In this document: piece by piece, positions 19,652-27,567 of the stretch
Layout: each line of letters opens with the position of its first letter
Numbering within the stretch: the stretch's first letter is position 1
Source: Methylorubrum populi
Lineage (GTDB): Bacteria; Pseudomonadota; Alphaproteobacteria; Rhizobiales; Beijerinckiaceae
Reading direction: 5' to 3'
DNA: 64,000 bases
NCBI GenBank assembly: GCA_036946625.1
Contig: JAQIIU010000003.1
Location: 1,127,961-1,191,960 of the forward strand
Translations under genes and position numbers: made by a program
The notes under the pieces: model-generated
What the model was told of the DNA's origin: nothing
The model's database searches: none
The model's input: only the letters and a program-made list of their open reading frames with translations

Positions 19652-20013
19652 GCGAGGCGGCTCCTTCCTCAGGCGCGGGAACGAACGATGTGCGTGATGA
19701 ACGGGCTACCTACACCGGATGCCGCCGCGCAACAAGCACCGGCTCGTCCGCCGACAGGGCCATCGCTTCGAGCGATGGCCCTGGGCTCACGTCCGGCCAG
19801 CCGCTGGGCGTCCGGGGCGAAGGCATCGCCCGATCGCGATCCAGCCTGAAATTCAAGTCGGCGCGGACGAGACCTGCGCCTCGACCCGCCGTGCGCGGCC
19901 CGCCTGTTGAGAATCCGTCCCTCTCGGTCCACATGGGAAGCGGTGCCGGTCGAACCCGGCACCGATCCCGGCCGGCCTTGAACCGGCGCCAGCGGACCCG
20001 AGGATTTTTCGAC
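19652..20013. other. Intergenic region with a perfect hairpin
   Basis: These 362 bases between divergent rpoZ and the NifU-like gene hold no convincing gene. A perfect inverted repeat lies at 19755-19783: 13-bp arms CAGGGCCATCGCT/AGCGATGGCCCTG with loop TCG. It could be a terminator of an unseen RNA, a protein-binding site or a repeat; there is no T-run after it. Confidence 0.6.
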
Positions 20014-20580
20014 ATGTTCATCCAGACCGAAGCGACGCCGAACCCCGCCACGCTCAAGTTCCTGCCCGGCCGCGTGGTCCTCACCGACGGCACGTTCGAG
20101 GCCCGCGACGCCGCGGGCGCCGAGCGCTCGCCGCTCGCGACCGCCCTGTTCGCGGTGCCCGGCGTCTCGGGCGTCTATTTCGGGCACGACTTCATCTCGG
20201 TCACCAAGGCCGACGGGGTGAACGAGTGGCCGCAGGTGAAGCCCGCCGTGCTCGGCGCGATCATGGACCACTTCCAGTCCGGCCGCCCGGTCCTGGCCGA
20301 AGGCACGACGCTGGCCGAGGACGATACGGAAGAGTTCTACGACGAGGCCGACCACGATACGGTCGCCACCATCAAGGATCTCCTGGAGACCCGCGTGCGC
20401 CCGGCGGTGGCGGGCGACGGCGGCGACATCACCTTCCGCGGCTACCGCGACGGCATCGTCTATCTCGAGATGAAGGGCGCCTGCTCCGGCTGCCCGTCCT
20501 CGACCGCCACCCTGCGGCAGGGCGTGCAGAACCTGTTCCGGCACTTCCTGCCCTCCGTGCGGGAAGTGCAGGCGGTCTGA
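20014..20580 (+). CDS. NifU-like Fe-S cluster scaffold/carrier protein
   Basis: Protein of 188 residues with two domains. The N-terminal Nfu_N domain begins MFIQTEATPNPATLKFLPGR and includes PLATALFAVPGVSGVYFGHD. The C-terminal NifU domain carries IKDLLETRVRPAVAGDGGDI and the cluster-binding CxxC in MKGACSGCPSSTATLRQGVQ. Proteins of this type receive Fe-S clusters and pass them to target enzymes. In this window MiaB, NasA and the aldehyde oxidoreductase would need such clusters. Start at ATG 20014, the only one giving the conserved N-terminus. Confidence 0.94.
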   Translation: MFIQTEATPNPATLKFLPGRVVLTDGTFEARDAAGAERSPLATALFAVPGVSGVYFGHDFISVTKADGVNEWPQVKPAVLGAIMDHFQSGRPVLAEGTTLAEDDTEEFYDEADHDTVATIKDLLETRVRPAVAGDGGDITFRGYRDGIVYLEMKGACSGCPSSTATLRQGVQNLFRHFLPSVREVQAV

Positions 20581-20715
20581 TTCCGGCCGCAACCGCGCTG
20601 GCAGCGGTGCAACACCGCCGCGCTTCCTGGGGAGGCCGGCGGTCGATGCGCTGACGAATGCAAAAGTTTCGTCCTAGAAAGAGCCGGACGGCGGTCGCTC
20701 CCGGCCCGCCGCCGG

Positions 20716-21411
20716 ATGGAATCAGACGGTTTGCGGATCCTTGCCATCGATACGGCGCTCGAAGCCTGCGCGGCTTGCGTGGCCACCGACGACAGCGACG
20801 ACCTGCTCGCCGAGGAGTCGATGGCGCTCGCGCGCGGCCATGCCGAGGCGCTGCTGCCGCTGATCGAGCGGGTGATGGCCCGGGTCGAGGGCGGCTTCGA
20901 AGGCCTCGCCCGCGTCGCGGTCACCGTCGGGCCGGGCAGCTATACCGGCCTTCGCGTCGGCCTCTCCGCCGCCCGCGCCATCGGGCTCGCCGCCGGCATC
21001 CCCGTGGTCGGCGTGACGACGCTGTCCGCCCTGCTCGCGCCCCAGCTCGCCCTCAACGCCGAGGACACCGTCGCCGCGGCGATCGATGCGCGCCACGGTG
21101 CCGTCTACCTCCAGGCGATGAGCGTGGCGGAGGGTGCGGTGATCCCGCCGCGCCACGTCTGCCTGGAGGAGGCGGTGAGCCTGCTCGGCCGGCGCCGGGC
21201 CATCCTCACCGGCTCCGGCGCCCCCGCGCTCGCCGCCGCGGCGGGGGCGGCGGGCCTCTCCGTCGAACTCGCCGAGACGGGGCCGCCGCAGATCGCCTGG
21301 GTCGCCTCCCTCGGGCTCGTGGCCGATCCGGAGCAGGCCCTGCCGCGCCCGCTCTACCTGCGCGGGCCGGACGCCCGGCCCCAGGACCATGCGAGGCTCG
21401 CCCGGGCATGA
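20716..21411 (+). CDS. tsaB: tRNA threonylcarbamoyladenosine synthesis protein TsaB
   Basis: Partner of TsaD in making the t6A37 modification of ANN-decoding tRNAs. It has 231 residues. Motifs are ILAIDTALEACAACV (nucleotide-binding fold strand), MALARGHAEALLPLIERVM and VTVGPGSYTGLRVGLSAARA, the TsaB signature. TsaB has lost catalysis and serves as a dimerisation platform. Its TGA overlaps the ATG of rimI. Confidence 0.95.
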   Translation: MESDGLRILAIDTALEACAACVATDDSDDLLAEESMALARGHAEALLPLIERVMARVEGGFEGLARVAVTVGPGSYTGLRVGLSAARAIGLAAGIPVVGVTTLSALLAPQLALNAEDTVAAAIDARHGAVYLQAMSVAEGAVIPPRHVCLEEAVSLLGRRRAILTGSGAPALAAAAGAAGLSVELAETGPPQIAWVASLGLVADPEQALPRPLYLRGPDARPQDHARLARA

Positions 21412-21929
21412 CGCGGACCGTCGCTCCGTTCTGGCCGCTCGACTGGTGGTCCGCATGGTGGGACGCCTGGGGCTCGGTGCCCTACGTCGCGCCGTTGCGC
21501 GACGCGGGCCAAGCGAACGCGCTCGAAAAGCTGCACGCCACCGCCTTCGCCCGCCCCTGGGCCGCGCACGAATTCGAGCGGTTGCTGTGCGAGCGCTCCA
21601 CCGAGGCGCACGCCCTGCGCCGGGGCAGCGCGCTGCTGGGCTTCGTGCTGTCGCGCAAGGCGGCGGACGAGGCCGAGATCCTGACCATCGTGCTGGCGCC
21701 CGCCGCCCGCGGCGGCGGCCATAGCCACCGGCTCCTGCGCGAGCACCTCACCGCGCTGACCTTCGCCGGCATCCGCACGGTCCATCTCGAGGTCGACGAG
21801 GGCAACGAGCCCGCGCTCAAGCTCTACGCGCGCCACGGCTTCGTGAAGGTCGGCGAGCGCAGGGGCTACTACCCGCTGCCCGACGGGAGCCGGGCGACGG
21901 CGCTCACCATGAGCGCGACCCTCTCGTGA
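21408..21929 (+). CDS. rimI: Ribosomal-protein-S18-alanine N-acetyltransferase (GNAT family)
   Basis: GNAT acetyltransferase of 173 residues with an extra N-terminal stretch rich in Trp (PFWPLDWWSAWWDAWGSVPY). The acetyl-CoA core is seen in LGFVLSRKAADEAEILTIVL, ARGGGHSHRLLREHLTALTF and VHLEVDEGNEPALKLYARHG. Assignment to RimI rests on the direct ATGA overlap with tsaB, a conserved pairing. Substrate is inferred from the family. Confidence 0.9.
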   Translation: MTRTVAPFWPLDWWSAWWDAWGSVPYVAPLRDAGQANALEKLHATAFARPWAAHEFERLLCERSTEAHALRRGSALLGFVLSRKAADEAEILTIVLAPAARGGGHSHRLLREHLTALTFAGIRTVHLEVDEGNEPALKLYARHGFVKVGERRGYYPLPDGSRATALTMSATLS

Positions 21930-21954
21930 GGTGCCGCGACGAGGCTTCCGCCCG

Positions 21955-22833
21955 ATGACGCGGGCCGGCATCGGGGTGCGCCTGCTCGTCCAGGCGCTGG
22001 CCTTCCTGATCGTGATCGGGCCGCACTGGCTCAGCCTGCGCTTCGGCCGCGGGCGGCTCGCCGCGCGCATCCCGGTGCTGTTCCACCGGCTGTTCCTGCG
22101 CCTGTTCTCGGTGCGGGTGACGCAGAGCGGCACGCCGCCGCCGCCGGACGAGCCGGCCCTGGTCCTGTCCAACCACGTCTCCTGGCTGGACATCGTCGCC
22201 CTCGGTTCGCTGCGCCCGCTCTCCTTCGTGGCGAAGTCCGAGATCGCGGGCTGGCCGCTGATCGGGCCTCTCGCCAGGCTCCAGCGCACGGTCTTCATCG
22301 AGCGGGCCAAGCGCGCGGCCACCGCCAGCGTCAACGCCACGGTCGGGCGGCGGCTGGCCGGGGGCGACCTGATCGTGCTGTTTGCCGAAGGCACCACCGG
22401 CGACGGGTTGCGGCTGCTGCCGTTCCGCTCCTCCCTGGTCGGCGCCGCGAGGGCGGCGCTCGCCGCCGAGGCCGGCGGCCTCGCCCGCATCCGTCTCCAG
22501 CCCCTGGCGCTGAGCTACCTGCGCCGCAACGGCCTGCCGGTGACCCGCGCCGAGCGGCCGGAGATCGCGTGGTACGGCGACATGGACCTCGCGCCGCATC
22601 TGGCCCTGTTCGCCAACCGCGGCCCCCTCGACGTGCACATCGCCTGGGGTTCGGCCATCGCCTTCGAGGCCGCCACCGACCGCAAGGTCGCGACCGCGCA
22701 GGCCGAGGCCGCGGTGCGGCGCGCGTTGCGCGAGACCCGTCGCGGCGGGCCGCCCGCCCGGCCCGTGCCGGCCGCACCGAGGCCCACGGGAGAGGAGGCC
22801 GACGTCTCGGCGCCCGGCATCGCCGCGGTCTGA
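21955..22833 (+). CDS. plsC: 1-acyl-sn-glycerol-3-phosphate acyltransferase
   Basis: Transfers the second acyl chain to make phosphatidic acid at the inner membrane. It has 292 residues from the ATG at 21955. An N-terminal hydrophobic segment (LLVQALAFLIVIGPHWLSL) precedes the catalytic NHVSWLD motif (Hx4D) and the LFAEGTTGDG box. A Pro-rich tail ends the protein. It is 25 bases after rimI, probably in the same operon. Related lyso-ornithine acyltransferases (OlsA) look alike, so the exact acceptor is uncertain. Confidence 0.85.
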   Translation: MTRAGIGVRLLVQALAFLIVIGPHWLSLRFGRGRLAARIPVLFHRLFLRLFSVRVTQSGTPPPPDEPALVLSNHVSWLDIVALGSLRPLSFVAKSEIAGWPLIGPLARLQRTVFIERAKRAATASVNATVGRRLAGGDLIVLFAEGTTGDGLRLLPFRSSLVGAARAALAAEAGGLARIRLQPLALSYLRRNGLPVTRAERPEIAWYGDMDLAPHLALFANRGPLDVHIAWGSAIAFEAATDRKVATAQAEAAVRRALRETRRGGPPARPVPAAPRPTGEEADVSAPGIAAV

Positions 22834-22837
22834 GCGC

Positions 22838-23302
22838 TCAACCCGGCAGCGGAAAGGTCGCCGCCTGCCCGTGGACGCCCCCGGCCTCGTCGACGAGTTG
22901 CCAGACCACGCCGTCGGTGACGGGGAAGCGCCGTCCGTCCCTGGCGACGCGAATCCCGGCATAGCCCGAGACGAAGCCGTCGCGGGCGACCGCATCGAGC
23001 AGGCGCTGCCGCTCGGCCCGTTCCGGCGCCTCCGCGGAGAGGCGCGACGGCATGCCGACGAACGCATCCCACGTGTAGCCGAAGGCGCTCTGCGCCGCCC
23101 GGTTGGCGTAGACGAAGAGCGGATCGGGGCTCGTGTCGTGCGCGAGCACCGCGAAGGGCGCCCCCGCGTAGAGCCAGCCCGGCCCGAGGCCCGGCTCGGG
23201 GACGAGCGGACGCCCGACGAGGTGCAGGAAGCTGCCGGTCAGAAGCGCGAAGAAGCGGGGATCGTCGGCGAGGGCCACGCGTGAACCGTCCGGGTTTCGC
23301 AA
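22838..23302 (-). CDS. MEKHLA-domain (PAS-related) protein
   Basis: Protein of about 154 residues resembling the MEKHLA domain, a PAS-like sensor module: FFALLTGSFLHLVGRPLVPE, DPLFVYANRAAQSAFGYTWD (PAS-like core), MPSRLSAEAPERAERQRLLD and GRRFPVTDGVVWQLVDEAGG. It is a stand-alone sensor domain with no output domain. The start is uncertain: the frame opens at TTG 23302 without a clear ribosome site, and a GTG lies eight codons later. It is on the opposite strand within an otherwise co-directional block, four bases from the plsC stop. Confidence 0.75.
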   Translation of the reverse strand: MRNPDGSRVALADDPRFFALLTGSFLHLVGRPLVPEPGLGPGWLYAGAPFAVLAHDTSPDPLFVYANRAAQSAFGYTWDAFVGMPSRLSAEAPERAERQRLLDAVARDGFVSGYAGIRVARDGRRFPVTDGVVWQLVDEAGGVHGQAATFPLPG

Positions 23303-23394
23303 CGGAATCGTGTCGGCGGACGAACCGTGCTACAGGGCCGCTCGAACGAAAAGTCCTGTAAAACACGCCGTCCGCCGACGGCAGGGTTGCGATC

Positions 23395-24735
23395 TTGAAG
23401 AAAGCCTACGTCAAGTCCTACGGCTGCCAGATGAACGCCTACGACGCCGGCCGCATGGCCGACGTGCTGGCGGCCGAGGGCTACAGCGCGACGGATTCGG
23501 TCGAGGAGGCCGACATCGTCGTCCTCAACACCTGCCACATCCGCGAGAAGGCCGCCGAGAAGGTCTATTCGGAACTCGGGCGCCTGCGCGTGCTCAAGGG
23601 CGAGCGGGCCGAGAGCGGCCGGGACACCCGCATCGTCGTGGCGGGCTGCGTCGCCCAGGCCGAGGGCCGCGAGATTCTCTCTCGCGCGCCGGCCGTCGAC
23701 GTGGTGGTCGGCCCGCAGAGCTATCACCGCCTGCCGGACCTGCTGCGTCAATCGCGCGAGACACGCGTCGTCGACACCGAGTTCCCGGTCGAGGACAAGT
23801 TCGATCACCTGCCCGCCCGGCGCAACCGCGGCGTCACCGGCTTCCTCACGGTTCAGGAGGGCTGCGACAAGTTCTGCGCCTTCTGCGTGGTGCCCTATAC
23901 CCGCGGCGCCGAGGTTTCGCGCTCGGTGGCGGCGGTGGTCGAGGAGGCGCGCCGTCTGGTCGAGGGCGGGGTGCGCGAGATCACCCTGATCGGCCAGAAC
24001 GTGAACGCCTATCACGGCGAGGGGCCGGACGGAGCGCCCGCGACGCTCGGGCATCTCATGGACGCACTCGGCGCGGTGCCGGGCCTGCTGCGCCTGCGCT
24101 ACACCACGAGCCACCCGAACGACTTCGCCGACGATCTCGTGCGCGCCCACGAAAGGAACCCGCTGGTGATGCCCTACCTGCACCTGCCGGTGCAGTCGGG
24201 CTCGGACCGCATCCTGCAGGCGATGAACCGGCGTCATACCGGCGACGCCTACCGCCGGCTGATCGAGCGCATCCGGAGCGCGCGGCCCGACATCGCCCTG
24301 TCCTCGGACTTCATCGTCGGATTCCCCGGCGAGACCGACGCCGACTTCGCCGACACGATGCGCCTCGTCTCCGACATCGGCTTTGCGGCGGCCTTCTCGT
24401 TCAAGTACAGCCCCCGCGCCGGCACGCCGGCGGCGGAGCGGGAGGACGCGGTGCCGGAGGCGGTGAAGACCGGGCGGCTCGCCGCCCTCCAGGAGCTTCT
24501 CGACGCGCAGCGCCACGCCTTCAACGCGGCCGCGGTCGGCACGGTCGCCGAGATCCTGGTCGAGAAGACCGGCCGGCATCCGGGGCAGGTCGCGGGCAAG
24601 ACGCCCCATCTCCAGGCGGTGCAGTTCGACGCGCCGGCCGCAGTCATCGGCACCCTGGTGCCGGTGCGCATCACCCGGGCGGGTTCGAACAGCCTGTTCG
24701 GCGAGGTGCCGGAGGGTGCGGCAGCGGCGGCGTGA
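23395..24735 (+). CDS. miaB: tRNA-2-methylthio-N6-dimethylallyladenosine synthase
   Basis: Radical-SAM methylthiotransferase that adds a methylthio group to i6A37 of tRNA. It has 446 residues. The UPF0004 domain has its three cluster Cys in SYGCQMN, NTCHIRE and AGCVAQ. The radical-SAM motif is CDKFCAFC, and a TRAM domain lies at the end ([36 protein letters not shown]). The start appears to be TTG at 23395, as no ATG gives the conserved [13 protein letters not shown] beginning. It heads the miaB-phoH-ybeY-corC-lnt group. Confidence 0.96.
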   Translation: MKKAYVKSYGCQMNAYDAGRMADVLAAEGYSATDSVEEADIVVLNTCHIREKAAEKVYSELGRLRVLKGERAESGRDTRIVVAGCVAQAEGREILSRAPAVDVVVGPQSYHRLPDLLRQSRETRVVDTEFPVEDKFDHLPARRNRGVTGFLTVQEGCDKFCAFCVVPYTRGAEVSRSVAAVVEEARRLVEGGVREITLIGQNVNAYHGEGPDGAPATLGHLMDALGAVPGLLRLRYTTSHPNDFADDLVRAHERNPLVMPYLHLPVQSGSDRILQAMNRRHTGDAYRRLIERIRSARPDIALSSDFIVGFPGETDADFADTMRLVSDIGFAAAFSFKYSPRAGTPAAEREDAVPEAVKTGRLAALQELLDAQRHAFNAAAVGTVAEILVEKTGRHPGQVAGKTPHLQAVQFDAPAAVIGTLVPVRITRAGSNSLFGEVPEGAAAAA

Positions 24736-24771
24736 CCTATATGAGGCGGACCACCATGCCGGAATTCTCGC

Positions 24772-25878
24772 GTGCCGATTGACGTTGCGTCCGCCCGTGG
24801 CCCCGCCGGCCGCAGCAACCGCCCTTCGACCGGGCGCCCGGGACTGGCCGAGACCGTCGAGGTGTCGCTGACCTTCGACGACAACCGCCTCGCCAGCCTC
24901 GTCTTCGGCCAGTACGACCAGAACGTCGCCCATATCGAGCGGCGCCTGGGCATCACCGGCACGGCGCTCGGCAACCACCTCGTCGTCAAGGGCACGCCGG
25001 AAGCCGCCGAGAAGGCGCGGCGCGTGTTCGAACGGCTCTACGCCCGGGTGCGGAAGGGCGGCACGGCCCTCACTCTCGGCGACGTCGATGGCGTGATCCA
25101 GGAGGTCACCGTCCAAGGCAACCTGTTCCCCTCGGCGGAAATCGTCGCCGACGACGGCCGCGAGCCGTTCGAGCAGATCGCCACCCGCAAGCGCGGCGCC
25201 GTTCGTGCCCGCAACGCCGCGCAGAGCGAGTACATCAAGGCCTTACGCGCCAACGAACTCGTCTTCGCCGAAGGCCCCGCCGGCACCGGCAAGACCTGGC
25301 TCGCGGTCGGCCACGCGGTCTCGCTGCTGGAGCAGGGCCATGCCGAGCGCCTGATCCTGTCGCGGCCCGCGGTCGAGGCCGGCGAGCGGCTCGGCTTCCT
25401 GCCCGGCGACATGCGCGAGAAGGTCGACCCGTATCTCCGCCCGATCTACGACGCGCTCTACGACTTCATGGAGGCGCGCCACGTCGACCGCGGCCTGCAG
25501 ACCGGCATCATCGAGATCGCGCCGCTCGCCTTCATGCGCGGACGCACGCTCACCAACGCCGTGGTGCTGCTGGATGAAGCGCAGAACACCACCTCGATGC
25601 AGATGAAGATGTTCCTGACGCGGTTGGGCGAGAACTCGCGCATGATCGTCACCGGCGATCCGAGCCAGATCGACCTGCCGCCGGGCCAGAAATCGGGCCT
25701 CGTCGAGGCGGTCAACGTGCTCGACGGCGTCGAGGGCATCGGCCGGGTGCGCTTCCGCGACGTGGACGTGGTGCGCCACGACCTCGTGCGCCGCATCGTC
25801 ACCGCCTACGAGGCCGCCGCCCACGGCGAGGCGGAGGCCGACCGCAACCCGAACCCGCGGCGCCGGCCGCTGGCGTGA
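24772..25878 (+). CDS. ybeZ: PhoH-family ATPase (PhoH-like, YbeZ type)
   Basis: Protein of 368 residues from GTG 24772. An N-terminal KH-like region (HIERRLGITGTALGNHLVVK) precedes the PhoH ATPase core with Walker A EGPAGTGKTW and Walker B AVVLLDEAQNTT, then MIVTGDPSQIDLPPGQKSGL. The family is an ATPase or helicase linked to RNA metabolism and normally partners with YbeY, which follows after 16 bases. No phosphate-regulation evidence is visible. Confidence 0.93.
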   Translation: MPIDVASARGPAGRSNRPSTGRPGLAETVEVSLTFDDNRLASLVFGQYDQNVAHIERRLGITGTALGNHLVVKGTPEAAEKARRVFERLYARVRKGGTALTLGDVDGVIQEVTVQGNLFPSAEIVADDGREPFEQIATRKRGAVRARNAAQSEYIKALRANELVFAEGPAGTGKTWLAVGHAVSLLEQGHAERLILSRPAVEAGERLGFLPGDMREKVDPYLRPIYDALYDFMEARHVDRGLQTGIIEIAPLAFMRGRTLTNAVVLLDEAQNTTSMQMKMFLTRLGENSRMIVTGDPSQIDLPPGQKSGLVEAVNVLDGVEGIGRVRFRDVDVVRHDLVRRIVTAYEAAAHGEAEADRNPNPRRRPLA

Positions 25879-25894
25879 CCGCTGCCCCGACGTC

Positions 25895-26380
25895 ATGAGC
25901 GACAACGAGATCGACATCGCCGTCGAGGATGCGCGCTGGGAACAGGCCGTCCCCGATCTGGAAACCTTCGTGGAGCGGGCGGTCGAGGCCGGGTTGGCGA
26001 TTCTGCCCGATTCGGGTTCCGGCCCGGTCGAGGTGAGCGTGCTGCTGGCCGACGACGCCACCGTGCAGACCCTGAACCGCACGTGGCGCGGCAAGGATAA
26101 GCCCACCAACGTGCTGTCGTTTCCGGCCGCGGACGGGCCGCTCCAACCGGGCATGGCGCGCCCCTTGGGCGACGTCGTTCTTGCGTATGACACGCTCGTG
26201 CGCGAGAGTGCCGAGCAGTCGAAGCCGTTCGAGCACCATCTCGCCCACCTCCTCGTCCATGGCACCCTTCACCTTCTCGGACAGGACCATGAGACCGGCG
26301 AGGCCGAAGCCGATGCCATGGAAGCGCTCGAGATCGCCGCGCTGCGCAGCCTCGGCGTCCCGACCCCCTACGACGACTGA
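25895..26380 (+). CDS. ybeY: Endoribonuclease / rRNA maturation factor YbeY
   Basis: Zinc-dependent RNase involved in 16S rRNA 3' maturation and ribosome quality control. It has 161 residues. The metal site HGTLHLLGQDHE fits H-x3-H-x5-H exactly. The preceding LADDATVQTLNRTWRGKDKP and TNVLSFP motifs are also family-typical. It lies between phoH and corC. Confidence 0.96.
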   Translation: MSDNEIDIAVEDARWEQAVPDLETFVERAVEAGLAILPDSGSGPVEVSVLLADDATVQTLNRTWRGKDKPTNVLSFPAADGPLQPGMARPLGDVVLAYDTLVRESAEQSKPFEHHLAHLLVHGTLHLLGQDHETGEAEADAMEALEIAALRSLGVPTPYDD

Positions 26381-26416
26381 TTCCCGGCACTCCCGCCGCA
26401 TCCAACCCAGAGACCC

Positions 26417-27556
26417 ATGACCAACGACCGAAGTCGCGGCGCGGCCCTGGCCGCGCCAGCCGCGGACGCCGAACCGCCCCCACGCGAGGCGTGGTACGAT
26501 CGTCTGCTGAACGTCTTCCACCTGCGTCCGCGCGACTCCCTGCGCACCGGCATCGAAGAGGCCCTGGCCGAGCCCGACACGGGCGAGGACGCCTTCTCCC
26601 CGCTCGAACGGGCCATGCTCAAGAACGTGCTCGGCCTGCACAAGGTGCGGGTCGACGACGTGATGCTGCCCCGGGCCGACATCGTGGCGGTGGCCATCGA
26701 CACCAGCCTCGGCGACCTGCTCAAGCTGTTCCGCACCGCCGGCCATTCGCGCCTGCCGGTCTACGGCGAGACCCTCGACGATCCTCGCGGCATGGTCCAC
26801 ATCCGCGATTTCGTGGAATACCTCGCCACCAGGGCGGAGGCCGCCCCGCGCCGCCCGGCGGCACAGCCCGCGGCGGCTGCGCCCGATGGCGCCAAGGCCG
26901 CCCCGCGTCCGCGCCGCGCGGCCTCGGCCCGGGGGGCGCTGCGCGGACTCGACCTCGGCAAGGTCGATCTGACCGCGACGCTGGCCTCCACCCGCATCCA
27001 GCGGCCCGTCCTGTTCGTGCCGCCCTCCATGCCGGCCATCGACCTGCTGGTGCGGATGCAGGCGACGCGCACCCACATGGCCCTGGTCATCGACGAGTAC
27101 GGCGGCACCGACGGGCTGATCTCGATCGAGGACCTGATCGAGATGGTGGTCGGCGACATCGAGGACGAGCACGACGTGGCCGAGGGCCGGCTCGTCAACC
27201 GCGTCGAGGGCGAAGCGGAGGCCTATATCGCCGATGCCCGGGCCGGCCTCGCCGAGGTCTCGGAGGCCACCGGCGTCGATCTCGTCGCCGCGGTGGGCGA
27301 GATGGCCGAGGAGATCGACACCATCGGCGGCCTGATCGTCACGCTGGCCGGCCGGGTGCCGTCGCGCGGCGAGTTGATCGCCGGCCCCGGCGACATCGAG
27401 TTCGAGGTGCTCGACGCCGACCCCCGCCGGGTGAAGCGGCTCAGGCTCCAGCGCATGCCGGCCAGGATCGGGACGGTCGTGCCGCTCGCCCTGCCGCCGC
27501 CGCGCGCCGTGCCGCCCGACGCCGACACGGCGCAGGCCGCCGAATCCGGCCGGTAA
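26417..27556 (+). CDS. CorC/HlyC-type CBS-domain protein
   Basis: Soluble protein of 379 residues with tandem CBS domains (VDDVMLPRADIVAVAIDTSL to RGMVHIRDFVEYLA; VLFVPPSMPAIDLLVRMQAT to IEDLIEMVVGDIEDEHD). A C-terminal CorC_HlyC transporter-associated domain follows (AYIADARAGLAEVSEATGVD, EIDTIGGLIVTLAGRVPSRG). An Ala/Pro/Arg-rich stretch of about 60 residues separates the two CBS motifs, an insertion not seen in short members. The family is tied to magnesium/cobalt efflux by name only; here its place next to lnt and ybeY is the conserved feature. Confidence 0.9.
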   Translation: MTNDRSRGAALAAPAADAEPPPREAWYDRLLNVFHLRPRDSLRTGIEEALAEPDTGEDAFSPLERAMLKNVLGLHKVRVDDVMLPRADIVAVAIDTSLGDLLKLFRTAGHSRLPVYGETLDDPRGMVHIRDFVEYLATRAEAAPRRPAAQPAAAAPDGAKAAPRPRRAASARGALRGLDLGKVDLTATLASTRIQRPVLFVPPSMPAIDLLVRMQATRTHMALVIDEYGGTDGLISIEDLIEMVVGDIEDEHDVAEGRLVNRVEGEAEAYIADARAGLAEVSEATGVDLVAAVGEMAEEIDTIGGLIVTLAGRVPSRGELIAGPGDIEFEVLDADPRRVKRLRLQRMPARIGTVVPLALPPPRAVPPDADTAQAAESGR

Positions 27557-27567
27557 GAGACCACGGC

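Noticed and set aside
16713-19697. 994-codon plus-strand frame opposite rsh and rpoZ
   Set aside because: Antisense of two conserved genes, rich in Arg, Gly, Ala and Val with no domain.
26417-27556. Frameshift or fusion in the CorC-like gene because of its long Ala/Pro/Arg stretch
   Set aside because: Both CBS motifs and the C-terminal domain are in one frame with no stop, so the stretch is simply an inserted linker.
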